A stretch of 15,215 nt of DNA from UBA1858 sp964636225 (GCA_964636225.1 CAZWQM010000029.1:1-15215); one strand, 5' to 3'. Positions 1-6,964 are shown, counted from the stretch's first letter. A program made the numbers and translations. The notes: generated from the letters alone by a model not told the origin.

Positions 1-161
1 GCCACATATAATGAAAGAGCAAATGAAATCAAAGCAGGCCAGTAATAGTACTGCATCTTAATCAGTAACCTTTCGTCATAATACCAGATATTGATTTTGA
101 AATTATATAAGGCATAGGCGACAAAAAGATAGTTTGTAACAACAAGAATAATTGACTTATA
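1..161 (-). other. hydrophobic open frame cut by the left window edge (possible membrane protein start or remnant)
   Basis: Read leftwards, one frame is open from 161 to the window edge. It encodes alternating hydrophobic and aromatic segments resembling two membrane spans (around LVVTNYLFVAYALY and YYYWPALISFALSLYV). The only ATG lies at 56-54, with an AAAGG at a poor distance, so the true start is unclear. It could be the beginning of an inner-membrane protein that continues outside the window, or a remnant. I do not recognise a family. Confidence 0.25.
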
Positions 162-223
162 TTAATCGCTTCTTCGCTCCAGCCTTTAATGTAATCCATT
201 AATAATACATTTCAGGAAAACAC

Positions 224-607
224 ATGCATTATCAACGACATGGACTTTCTGTTGGAATAGAACGCTCCTACAATCACTATTATCTATACGTGAAAGCAAT
301 TGGCAAGCTTACTCACAATGACTATCAAACAATAACGCCTTTTATTGACGGTGCCTTGGATAATGTCACTCAGCCAAATATGTTTGTGTTAATTGATGGC
401 ACAGAATTTGAAGGATGGGATCTGCGAGCAGCATGGGATGATTTTAAATTAGGCCATAAACATGCGCATGAATTTAAAAAAGTTGCTATCGTAGGAAATA
501 AAAAGTGGCTGCAGATAGGCGCTCAAATTGGCTCCTGGCTAATTTCAGGACACGCCAGGAAATTTGACGAAATCGAACCTGCGTTAGAATGGTTACTGGA
601 AGCATAA
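224..607 (+). CDS. SpoIIAA-like (STAS/SEC14-type) protein
   Basis: This 127-residue soluble protein matches the SpoIIAA-like family (PF11964) in length and pattern. It has an N-terminal strand pair (YLYVKAIGKLTHNDY), a central FVLIDGTEFEGWDLRAAW core, the KKVAIVGNKKW strand, and the C-terminal helix EPALEWLLEA that closes the fold. The family is compact, related to STAS and CRAL-TRIO folds, and usually annotated only as STAS/SEC14-like; no catalytic residues are known, and a role in binding a small hydrophobic ligand or a membrane is speculation. The start is supported by an AGGAAA Shine-Dalgarno a few bases before the ATG. It lies 83 bp upstream of the next gene on the same strand and may be co-transcribed with it. 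The family call is good; the function is unknown. Confidence 0.8.
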   Translation: MHYQRHGLSVGIERSYNHYYLYVKAIGKLTHNDYQTITPFIDGALDNVTQPNMFVLIDGTEFEGWDLRAAWDDFKLGHKHAHEFKKVAIVGNKKWLQIGAQIGSWLISGHARKFDEIEPALEWLLEA

Positions 608-690
608 TGTCTCATTAAATTCTTTTTCGATTTTCCCTGCTGATCCGGCTATTATGAGCTAGAATATTTGCACTAATTGCGGAGTACAAA

Positions 691-1413
691 ATGGATTTTA
701 GGCTCATGTCGTACAACATACATAAATGTATAGGTGGCATTGATCGAAAATATAAGCCTGAAAGAGTTATCGCGACCATAAGCCACTATAACCCCGACAT
801 CGTTCTATTACAGGAAGTTGATGATGGCGTACCCCGCTCTAGTCATGATATCCAGATAGAATTGCTGGCAAAATCCCTAGGTTACAAATATCAGGCATAT
901 CAGGCTAATGTTAAGCTAAATAAAGGCTGTTATGGTAATGCCATCCTCAGCCGCTTCCCTTTAAGCAATATTAACGATATAGACCTGACTGTTCCTCCCA
1001 AGAAACGGCGCCGTAGCATCGCTGTACATGTTACACTCAAAGAAAAGTCACATTTCAACAGCATCAAGCTTCTAAATGTCCATCTGGGACTGGCGGCTTT
1101 TGAGCGTGCGATACAAATAAAACGACTTATTAAAAACAGTTTTATAACTCATAATCCACATGATCTCCCAGTTATTATTGGTGGTGATTTTAATGACCTG
1201 TGGCAGAACCTGTGTCGTAAAGTCTTATATGAAAACGAGTTCTCATCCGCTTTAGGTGTCACCAAAACATTTCCTGCGGTATACCCTTCAAGAGCATTAG
1301 ACCGCATATTTTATAGGGGTGACGTCAAGACGATTAATAGTTTCGCTGGTCATATTCAACTTGCCCGTGCAGCTTCAGATCATTTACCCGTCATTTCTGA
1401 CTTCAGCATTTAA
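691..1413 (+). CDS. endonuclease/exonuclease/phosphatase (EEP) family protein
   Basis: This 240-residue protein carries the full EEP (PF03372) motif set: MSYNIH with Asn9, the LLQEVD motif with the metal-binding Glu42, LLNVHL with Asn129 and His131, GGDFND with Asp166 and Asn168, LDRIF, and the terminal SDHLP with Asp230 and His231. These residues bind Mg2+ and attack a phosphodiester, so an active metallophosphoesterase is expected. The substrate is not evident: the same fold covers AP endonucleases, sphingomyelinases and lipid phosphatases. The protein has no signal peptide and is short for ExoIII, resembling the small bacterial EEP hydrolases that often sit next to a cardiolipin-synthase or membrane-associated gene. 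A GGAG Shine-Dalgarno lies about seven bases before the ATG. No clear terminator follows the stop. Confidence 0.87.
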   Translation: MDFRLMSYNIHKCIGGIDRKYKPERVIATISHYNPDIVLLQEVDDGVPRSSHDIQIELLAKSLGYKYQAYQANVKLNKGCYGNAILSRFPLSNINDIDLTVPPKKRRRSIAVHVTLKEKSHFNSIKLLNVHLGLAAFERAIQIKRLIKNSFITHNPHDLPVIIGGDFNDLWQNLCRKVLYENEFSSALGVTKTFPAVYPSRALDRIFYRGDVKTINSFAGHIQLARAASDHLPVISDFSI

Positions 1414-1494
1414 CCATAAGCTTTAGTTTTTCTTTTCTTCATTAAATTGATATTAGTCAGTCCATAACTACAGCAAAATATATAATAGGTAACA

Positions 1495-1917
1495 TCATAT
1501 ACAATAGGAAAATATCAAATCATGTATATTACATCCCAATATCACCAAACCAGCCTTATCAAATATAATCGGATTTTCAGGTTCTCCATGATAAAGAGGT
1601 ACCGTGAAAGGCATTGGAGTGGAAAATGAATAAACTTGATGTCTTATATTTTCACTATTAGGGAAATTTACCTCTGTTCATTTTTGTATCACCAGTACTT
1701 TTGGAACAAATTGTTTATCTATCTGATCCATTACAGCCGTAGATGGACTTACGTGATGTTCAATGTTAGCGTCAATAGATTTCAGTGTAATAACTGCATC
1801 CTCTACTAAATTGTTATTTTGGTCTATTACTTCAATCTGAACCACCGAAGTCTCAGCCATTAATACTTTTGATGAAATAAAGATAAATAAAAGTAGATAA
1901 ATCAGTTTGTGTAACAT
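1495..1917 (-). pseudogene. methylamine-utilisation-like cupredoxin-type periplasmic protein, broken by an in-frame TGA
   Basis: The intact first part has 79 residues: a signal peptide (MLHKLIYLLLFIFISSKVLMA), then VIDQNNNLVEDAVITL and AVMDQIDKQFVPKVLVIQK. This matches the start of proteins annotated as methylamine utilisation protein, small periplasmic copper-type proteins. Translation stops at the TGA at 1680-1678, exactly where relatives have a Gly (VQKGT). The same frame stays open for 60 more codons and gives the rest of the family pattern: FPNSENIRHQVYSFS, PLYHGEPENP and the ligand motif GCNIHD. A second break near 1500 appears to shift the tail (IVYDVTYY) into another frame. One nonsense change plus one frameshift therefore split a formerly whole gene. 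No Shine-Dalgarno is visible before the ATG. A selenocysteine reading is unlikely because the position is glycine in relatives. Confidence 0.75.
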
Positions 1918-1973
1918 AAATTAAAAGCGTCTTAACCAAGTATTTTATTCTTAAAAATCAGATATATATCGAC

Positions 1974-2000
1974 ACAGATATAATTATTTATAATATCTGT
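1974..2000. repeat. AT-rich inverted repeat
   Basis: ACAGATAT at 1974-1981 and ATATCTGT at 1993-2000 form a perfect 8-bp stem around an 11-base loop. It lies upstream of the broken cupredoxin-type gene and just before the transposase remnant, with no T-run on either side. It could be a weak terminator, an operator or part of the remnant's edge; the sequence does not decide. Confidence 0.3.
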
Positions 2001-2079
2001 TTAAATAATTTAAAGAAAATATTCTATTGATGAGTGGTCATAAACAAAGCACAAAAAGACCAACAATTTAAAGTGAAAA

Positions 2080-2318
2080 ATTATTGGACTCTCAGTGAAT
2101 AAAGAACCAGTGTATGGCTATCCTTTACAAGATATATAACGAGATTATTATTAAGAAAAGGTCACCAGACGATATAAACACTGACAATGATCCACTTTTT
2201 AATTCTATCTTTTAAAATCTATTTACAGAATAAGCTAGTTGACTTTACAGACTCTTATAAAAACCATCGTGTACATTCTTCGCTTAGTGTCACAGTGCCT
2301 GCTCATTTTTTAGTGTAG
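2080..2318 (+). pseudogene. decayed DDE (integrase-core) IS transposase
   Basis: Three short pieces in different frames line up in order with the catalytic core of integrase-type (rve) IS transposases. From 2080, KIIGLSVNKEPVYG matches the 'RRIIGFAVHKG.VDG' region. From 2114, YKIYNEIIIKK...NTDNDPLF matches the 'MFN.II...STDNDPLF' region holding the second catalytic Asp. From about 2235, LQNKLVDFTDSYKNHRVHSSL followed by VPAHFLV and a TAG matches the '.KL.DF..YYN.HR.HSSL.G.TP' end. The stretch between the second and third pieces, about 60 codons in relatives and including the DDE glutamate, is missing. The element is dead. I could not place its terminal inverted repeats. It sits immediately upstream of the tRNA terminator, in a gene-poor segment. 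Confidence 0.6.
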
Positions 2319-2462
2319 CAATATTGCAATCAGTTGTGAGTATAGAAAAGTTTAATTGCAAACCTCTTTGTCTTAGCTTAGCGCATCTCCAATCTTCGGT
2401 TTAATTTACCAATTCGTCATGCACAGGAATATTGAGGAGTAAAAATCAACTACGTTACAAAT

Positions 2463-2490
2463 AAAAAAGGCCAGCTTAAAAACTGACCTT
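2463..2490 (-). terminator. rho-independent terminator of the tRNA-Arg gene
   Basis: Read leftwards, AAGGTCAG (2490-2483) pairs with CTGGCCTT (2474-2467) over 8 bp with one G-U, around an 8-base loop. A run of six T follows. It starts eight bases after the tRNA 3' end. Confidence 0.8.
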
Positions 2491-2497
2491 GTTTATT

Positions 2498-2574
2498 TGG
2501 CGCGCCTGGAGAGATTCGAACTCCCGACCAACTGGTTCGAAGCCAGTTACTCTATCCAGCTGAGCTACAGGCGC
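2498..2574 (-). tRNA. tRNA-Arg (anticodon UCG)
   Basis: This is a 77-nt cloverleaf read leftwards. The 7-bp acceptor stem is GCGCCTG/CAGGCGC, followed by discriminator G and an encoded CCA (2500-2498). The D arm contains AGCTCAGCTGGATAGAG. The anticodon stem ACTGG/CCAGT holds the loop CTTCGAA, with anticodon TCG at 2540-2538. The T arm is GGGAG-TTCGAAT-CTCTC with one G-U pair. It decodes CGA (and probably other CGN) arginine codons. The gene stands alone with its own promoter and terminator. Confidence 0.95.
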
Positions 2575-2593
2575 TGTACTCTTTGCCGTTAGA

Positions 2594-2599
2594 ATTATA
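2594..2599 (-). promoter_or_regulatory. -10 element of the tRNA-Arg promoter
   Basis: Read leftwards, a perfect TATAAT lies 20 bases before the tRNA 5' end, which would give a leader of about a dozen bases. No convincing -35 hexamer sits 16-18 bases upstream, so only the -10 is called. Confidence 0.5.
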
Positions 2600-2681
2600 C
2601 AGGGATGCCTAAAGTAGAATACAGATAAATTAGATAAGAATTATTCATTTATTAGAAATGTTACTTTACGCCACGTTTTAT

Positions 2682-2819
2682 TCACTTATTGGTGGCTAGA
2701 CTTTGTACTTTTTCCAGCAGTACGTCCTCAACGAACGGCTTGGATAAGTATTCGTTCACGCCCATAGATTTCGCCTCATTGCGATGCTTTTCAGTGGTAC
2801 GCGAAGTCAGCATGATGAA
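2682..2819 (-). pseudogene. C-terminal fragment of a CheY-like receiver domain (PilL/ChpA-type)
   Basis: About 46 codons read leftwards encode FIMLTSRTTEKHRNEAKSMG, then VNEYLSKPF and a final helix ending LATNK-stop. This is the second half of a receiver domain: the conserved Thr/Ser (LTS) and Lys (SKPF) are present, while the half with the phospho-acceptor Asp is absent. The motif style (IMLTSRT.EKHR..A...GVNEYL.KPF) is typical of the terminal receiver of hybrid CheA-type kinases of type IV pilus chemosensory systems. Upstream of about 2820 the sequence changes abruptly into an outer-membrane-protein remnant on the other strand. That marks a rearrangement junction. Confidence 0.7.
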
Positions 2820-3226
2820 GCTATTGTCCGCGAAGGCCAGGGAGTTACTTTTGCTGCAAGTGTGATTGGCTTTGAATACACTTTTTCCAGTTTAGAAACT
2901 CGGATGCCGACTTTGGTGTACTGTTTGAACACTTGTACAATGGCCGTGATAAAACCGGCGTTCGTGTCATAGCCCTAGAGAACCACATATTTTTAGGTAT
3001 GCGCTATACCTTTAATGATATTCAGGACACCAATTTACTGGCCGGTAGTGTGATCGAACTGGAAGACGAATCCTACAGTCTGCGAGTAGAAGCGGAAAGA
3101 CGTATTGGTAACTCATTAAAACTGGAAGTTGAAGGTCAGTTATTTACCAATACCAGAGATAGTTCGATAACAGCTGCATTCAAATATGACGACTTCATAC
3201 AGCTTCGGCTCTCTCAGTACTTCTGA
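2812..3226 (+). pseudogene. C-terminal part of an outer-membrane beta-barrel protein, frameshifted
   Basis: The remnant begins without a start codon (EAIVREGQGVTFAASVIGFEYTFS). It loses one base near 2890-2896 and continues in another frame (FRNSDADFGVLFEHLY). The tail runs through LGMRYTFNDIQDTNLLAG, RVEAERRIGNSLKLEVEGQ and the terminal strand DDFIQLRLSQYF. Alternating polar/hydrophobic strands and a final Phe are the hallmark of an outer-membrane barrel recognised by the BAM machinery. I cannot name the family beyond an uncharacterised barrel protein. Both the missing 5' part and the one-base deletion make it non-functional. It abuts the receiver fragment on the opposite strand. Confidence 0.7.
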
Positions 3227-3425
3227 CCAATAAGTCAAAATATTTAATCATTCTTATAAACCAGTTTTATGTTTTATAACTTCCATTGGTTCAATTATAA
3301 TAGTCACAGCATCCGGCAACTTATAACTTCCTGAAATTTCAATTAAAATTATATTGTGTATATAGTTTTTGGCGACAACCTCAACTAAGCGCATAATAAT
3401 AGACCAGCGACAAAGGAGGAATAAT

Positions 3426-3617
3426 ATGACATTAAATCTCGTCATTACGTTTGCACTATTGGCAACGACTTTAACACTGGGACTTGGTCTATTATCAATG
3501 GCAATAGGCGGTACTGCAGATCGGCAATTTGGCGAACATTTTATGTGGGCCAGAATTATCATCCAGGCATTTGCTGTAGTATTAATTAGTCTGGCTTTGT
3601 ACATGTCATACAACTAA
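3426..3617 (+). CDS. HIG1-domain (twin transmembrane) small inner-membrane protein
   Basis: This 63-residue protein has two membrane helices, about residues 3-25 and 42-60. They are joined by a short polar loop (AIGGTADRQFGEHFMWAR). Size, topology and the loop ending FMWARIIIQAFAV fit the HIG1-type family (PF04588), whose eukaryotic and alphaproteobacterial members associate with cytochrome c oxidase; the role in gammaproteobacteria is not established. The start is set by a strong AAGGAGG Shine-Dalgarno (3413-3419) six to seven bases before the ATG; the upstream in-frame ATG at 3369 has no such site. No respiratory genes are nearby. A long hairpin follows 34 bp after the stop. Confidence 0.75.
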   Translation: MTLNLVITFALLATTLTLGLGLLSMAIGGTADRQFGEHFMWARIIIQAFAVVLISLALYMSYN

Positions 3618-3651
3618 TACCCACAAGTGCCTATAAGTTGTAACCAATCAT

Positions 3652-3690
3652 TATAGAGAGCATGTGAAAGGTAGATTCATGCTCTCTATA
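3652..3690. terminator. long perfect hairpin, probable transcription end
   Basis: TATAGAGAGCATG (3652-3664) and CATGCTCTCTATA (3678-3690) are perfect 13-bp arms around a 13-base loop. It stands just downstream of the HIG1-like gene, with no other gene between. There is no clean T-run after it in either direction (AAAATTT follows on the right), so it may work as a terminator, an mRNA 3' stabiliser or both. Confidence 0.45.
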
Positions 3691-3875
3691 AAATTTCCGC
3701 TCTCGCAGTCATTTTGCAGCACGTTTTTATAGCGGCAGCTCCCTTTATAAATAATTATTAGCTATTCGCTTCATCAAAAATTATAGTGGTGTTGTAAATT
3801 GCACTAACAATCAGCGCATGCATCGGAATAATTCAGAAACACACAGGTATTAAAAACCGTTAAGGCGAGACAAAT

Positions 3876-4214
3876 TTATTTACAGGGGAAATTTTGCAAC
3901 AAAGCCTGCCATATGATATCGGATGCCTTATCCTTCATGTTGTCCAGATCTTCATTCTCAAGCATATTCGACACTACTTCTTTAAGTTCACCTGATTTAG
4001 TTTTATTGGGAAGACAAATAGAATATTTCACGTCGTGCCAGCTTTCTTCCATAAGTTGAATGCCATCATGTACACCCATGATATACCCCAAACACAAACC
4101 CTCATGGTATTTACCATCTCGAAAACAATGTTCTTTTATTTGATTAGCTTTAAAGAACTCCGCATGAGATACAACGGGGATAAGCATTAAAATAATCAAT
4201 AGCAATTTTTTCAT
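3876..4214 (-). CDS. Rap1a/Tai-family periplasmic protein (type VI immunity-like)
   Basis: This 112-residue exported protein has a signal peptide (MKKLLLIILMLIPVVSHA) and a mature part of about 94 residues. The mature part contains CLGYIMGVHDG, ICLPNKTKSGELKEVVSNM and a terminal ALLQNFPCK. This is the Rap1a/Tai domain pattern, with four Cys (30, 41, 67, 111) likely to form two disulfides. Founding members neutralise type VI secretion peptidoglycan amidases in the periplasm, but many homologues stand alone with unknown roles. No effector or T6SS gene is nearby. I chose the ATG at 4214-4212, which begins the signal peptide cleanly. A TTG three codons upstream (4223) is also possible. No strong Shine-Dalgarno precedes either. 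Confidence 0.72.
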   Translation of the reverse strand: MKKLLLIILMLIPVVSHAEFFKANQIKEHCFRDGKYHEGLCLGYIMGVHDGIQLMEESWHDVKYSICLPNKTKSGELKEVVSNMLENEDLDNMKDKASDIIWQALLQNFPCK

Positions 4215-4510
4215 CGGCTTCAAGTTAAGGGTTATTATCCCAGACAGTTCATGGAGATAAAATCATATCAGATATTAACCAGGACTATTCAACTAAATTT
4301 TAATATAGTGGCCATTCTTGCCTGCATACACTCGCTGAAAATACTTATACTTTTCCTGTATTAAGTATCTTACTTGATTACGTACACTAATAAATATGGG
4401 TCGCTCTAATTACGTACATATTTTACTTTCAGTCCTATTCGCTAGATCTTTGTAATAGATGTGCAATTTTTCGACTACTTGAAACCGACGTTTGCTAGAG
4501 CTTAAGGCTA
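4215..4510. other. AT-rich intergenic stretch, nothing recognised
   Basis: I see no frame with protein-like composition and no RNA gene here. TTACGTA occurs twice in the second half (around 4378 and 4411) and nearly again at 4511, without a consistent arrangement. The promoter of the leftward Rap1a-like gene must lie near the left end, but I could not identify it with confidence. Confidence 0.3.
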
Positions 4511-4609
4511 TTACGTAATATCATTATATAAAGAAACAATTATAGACCATGGCACTGCATAGTCTGCGATCAGTTGGTTTAAATCGATACTTGCCAGATC
4601 AATTTTCAT
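4511..4609 (-). pseudogene. N-terminal scrap of an MscS-like mechanosensitive channel
   Basis: A 32-codon frame read leftwards starts at ATG 4609-4607 and encodes IDLNQLIADYAVPWSIIVSL before ending at a TAA. The '..L...YAVPW.I.....' pattern is the usual amino terminus of small MscS channels, which runs directly into the first membrane helix. Here it stops after about one third of that helix, and nothing downstream continues the family. It is too short for certainty and may be chance, but it fits the other gene ends scattered through this window. Confidence 0.4.
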
Positions 4610-4733
4610 GCGTGCCTTCAATAATAAGCATGTTTATAGATATATGAAGATTTTATTGACGTTATTCAGTCTAATGTTTAACGCATTTGCTAATAACCAT
4701 TCATTCATTTATGAGATAAAATTTATAATACTC

Positions 4734-5342
4734 TTACATGCCATTTTTAAATTTTTCGTGAAATATATTAGTAGTATCGCGCATCGACTTTAATGCTTTT
4801 GTATATCCGCACAGAATATCCAATGACCAATCAATACGCTCCAGATAATAAGTATGAGATTCTTCGTCATTATCGTTCATATCTTCATTCAAAATACTTT
4901 CCACATTACGAATTATCAAATGCTCAGGCAGATAACAAATACGATTATTTTTATAGCTACTCATACGTAGCTCTGCAATAGGATAGGAACCGCCAATTCC
5001 TGATGAAACAGCGACAAGTAACGCCGGTTTATGCCCAATCTCTTTATTACTAAACATAAGGAAAAAGTTTCTTAATCCAGAAGGCACCTGCCCATGCCAC
5101 TCTGGTGAAATAATAACAAATCCATCGCATTCACTTAGCGCTTTCTTTAAGGGATCAAGTCTTTCCATCCAGGCTTTATCGCCTTCCCAAATTGATTCAT
5201 CCCATAATGGCAACGGGTTATTGGCCAGCAAACTAAGCCATGTATCAATATCTTTATTAATAAGGCAAGAATTAATATATCTTGCGACCTTTTCACTCTG
5301 CGATGAGCGACGGTGACTGCCGCTGATTATTCCTATTTTCAT
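4734..5342 (-). CDS. NADPH-dependent FMN reductase family flavoprotein
   Basis: This 202-residue protein has a flavodoxin-like fold. It starts with MKIGIISGSHRRSSQSEKVA, the FMN phosphate-binding loop of the NADPH-dependent FMN reductase family (PF03358). The second FMN contact SPEWHGQVPSGLRNFF follows around residues 80-95; most family members have SPEY there. The third is VSSGIGGSYPIAELR around 113-127. Such enzymes transfer electrons from NAD(P)H to FMN, quinones or azo compounds in the cytoplasm; the physiological acceptor cannot be read from sequence. The C-terminal extension of about 40 residues is slightly longer than usual and ends in the hydrophilic tail FHEKFKNGM. It appears to be a single-gene unit. 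Confidence 0.85.
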   Translation of the reverse strand: MKIGIISGSHRRSSQSEKVARYINSCLINKDIDTWLSLLANNPLPLWDESIWEGDKAWMERLDPLKKALSECDGFVIISPEWHGQVPSGLRNFFLMFSNKEIGHKPALLVAVSSGIGGSYPIAELRMSSYKNNRICYLPEHLIIRNVESILNEDMNDNDEESHTYYLERIDWSLDILCGYTKALKSMRDTTNIFHEKFKNGM

Positions 5343-5550
5343 ATCTACACTTTACCTTTAGACGTATTACTAAGATTGATTAATTATCATATAAAATTAA
5401 TTGCGCAAGTCAATAAAAATACACCTTGATATGCGTTATGAATCTACAATTCAATTCAGCATCCTTTAACAAATAAATATTCAAACTATATTATTAATCC
5501 ATGATGAAATACGAAACTGGGAATAGATAAATTCAAATATAGTTAGAGAA

Positions 5551-6519
5551 CTAATCGGCTCCTAGCTTGTGATTTATATCTTGCAGTGTTTTGCGATATT
5601 CATCAACGAACACACCGCCGTGTTTTATTGCAATTTCAGCGTGCAACTTTGCTAAATTTAATCCGCCTAGATCACTATAAGTCTGTGCCAGATTATTATG
5701 CACCGTTGGCTAGTAAGGTTGATAATCTAAAATGCTGTTGTATATCTTAACAGCATCATCCAGCAATCCATTGCTATAAAGATAATTTGCATAAGCCAAA
5801 TTAATCAATTTATCTTCAGGCCATTTAGTTACAGCCGACTCATATACCCTATTAACTTTACTTTCAGTATTATCCCGTTCAAAAGCAACCGCTGATGCGA
5901 AATAATCACTCGCGACCATGGTATCTGTAACTTCGCATGGTTTCACAGCAAGAAACCCCCAGTTATCTGCACGTCTCCATGTTTTCTCAAATGTAGATAA
6001 TTTCATCTCATAATTTTTTCGCGTTCCCGAATGCAAAACAATAATATTTCTTTCCAGGTCATACCCAATGACTACCGCATAATGCCAAACAGGTATCCAG
6101 CTCAATCCAAGATTTTGCAATACTAATACTGGGTTGTTTCTACTAATTTCATATAAAAGCGTATATGTATCCGCATTAATTTTGTAAGCAAGTAACCCCA
6201 TTCTATGAGTTGATGCAAGCATTTCTATTTGCAAACTCCCCTTCAGCTCTGGTATGCAGACACTCTCAACCAAGTTCCTCAGGCGTAATAGCGATGCCTC
6301 TGTAAAGTCAACAGCGAGGCTAAAGATGCAGGGCCACACTGGTATTTACGCTGGGGATAGCAATCAACACCATTTATAATATGGCTTTGCGGGATCCTTG
6401 AAGATATAGGTTCTGAATGAGCACTCTCAGATGGCGGCTCGAATTGATAAGAATTTTGTACGCAGCCTTGAATAAGAAGAATTAAGAACGCAAATCAAAG
6501 CAGCGATACCTTGCTTTGC
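5551..6519 (-). pseudogene. PA2778-family C39-like cysteine peptidase with TPR tail, multiply broken
   Basis: The pieces reconstruct a secreted lipoprotein peptidase. A signal peptide with lipobox LLIQGC (Cys codon 6465-6463) leads to IINGVDCYPQRKYQCGPASL, which contains the catalytic Cys of the C39-like fold (codon 6338-6336). Next are GIAITPEEL, then VESVCIPELKGSLQIEML, VLVLQNLGLSWIPVWHYAVV with the catalytic His, and a tetratricopeptide-like tail (LAYANYLYSNGLLDDAVKIY). The front pieces lie in three different frames around 6280-6310, so two frameshifts are present; a third probably lies in the signal peptide near 6490. A premature TAG at 5712-5710 interrupts the tail, after which the same frame continues through VHNNLAQTYSDLG to a TAG at 5553-5551. 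The gene is dead. It follows the PA2779-like remnant in the order expected for the family pair. Confidence 0.8.
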
Positions 6520-6548
6520 GTTAATAATGTAATTAGCCTTGCCGTCAA

Positions 6549-6713
6549 TTAAACTTTATCTGAGACATCTGTGTAACCGAGTATCTCTGTCAGCAATAGA
6601 ATAATCAGTACTAATGCTATAATTCCAAGCACACCTTGACCCGCTGGCAACTTATCCATATCTGATTTTAATTGGGCTACTTCCATATCAGTCATACTGG
6701 AAATACGTTTTTT
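6549..6713 (-). pseudogene. C-terminal fragment of PA2779-family (DUF6627-type) membrane protein
   Basis: About 54 codons read leftwards encode TAKKRISSMTDMEVAQLKSD, then MDKLPAG and a membrane helix (VLGIIALVLIILLLTEILGY), ending TDVSDKV-stop. This is the characteristic end of the PA2779 family: a 'R...LTD.EV..L....D.LPAG' helix followed by a single transmembrane segment with 'D/E ILG.TDV'. The signal peptide and first half are missing. Upstream of about 6713 the sequence turns into a CorA-like start in another frame. Its normal partner, the PA2778-type peptidase, lies immediately downstream and is also broken. Confidence 0.7.
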
Positions 6714-6828
6714 TGCTGTAGTCAATTACCGTAATTCTAGATTCAGATTCGAGGACGTCACCAACATGAATAAGTGATCCAGGCCCCATGCCTAATTTAT
6801 CTGAAGATTTGCTTAAAGACTCAGTCAT
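6688..6828 (-). pseudogene. N-terminal fragment of a CorA-type divalent-cation transporter
   Basis: A 46-codon frame starts at ATG 6828-6826 and encodes MTESLSKSSDKLGMGPGSL, then IHVGDVLESESRITVIDYSK, before running out at a TGA. The 'PPG.L.HVG......RITVIDY' pattern is the cytoplasmic start of CorA (PF01544) magnesium/cobalt channels. The remaining roughly 280 residues, including the funnel helices and the GMN membrane motif, are absent. The last eight or so codons overlap, in another frame, the beginning of the PA2779 remnant. The breakpoint is therefore near 6700-6720. Confidence 0.6.
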
Positions 6829-6932
6829 ATGTTGTAGCGTAATTATCTTTACTTGTTCTTCTGCTTAAGTAGGTCGTTAGCTTTAATATTCTATCCATTA
6901 TAATAATTTTATCTATTTTGCAGTCACTATGC

Positions 6933-6964
6933 GAATGTCTGCTAAGGGTCGTTAGCAGACATTC
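6933..6964. repeat. perfect 13-bp-stem hairpin, possibly a dispersed repeat element
   Basis: GAATGTCTGCTAA (6933-6945) and TTAGCAGACATTC (6952-6964) are perfect arms around the six-base loop GGGTCG. No T-run follows in either direction, so a simple terminator is unlikely. A degenerate relative precedes it at about 6859-6881 (TTCTGCTTAAGTAGGTCGTT followed by AGC), sharing GGTCGTTAGC and part of CTGCTTAAG. The gap 6829-7079 holds nothing else I recognise. Confidence 0.55.

Noticed and set aside
1678..1680. TGA within a conserved frame as a selenocysteine codon
   Set aside because: The equivalent position in relatives is glycine, no SECIS-like hairpin is evident just after it, and the frame is broken again near 1500.
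3254..3613. Leftward 119-codon frame opposite the HIG1-like gene
   Set aside because: It is mostly antisense to a gene with a strong ribosome site and clear family match, and has no Shine-Dalgarno. Its last 30 or so codons look somewhat protein-like but match nothing I know.
4608..4793. Rightward frame with a signal-peptide-like stretch (MKILLTLFSLMFNAFA)
   Set aside because: No ribosome site, it ends antisense to the FMN reductase gene, and AT-rich DNA readily yields hydrophobic residues.
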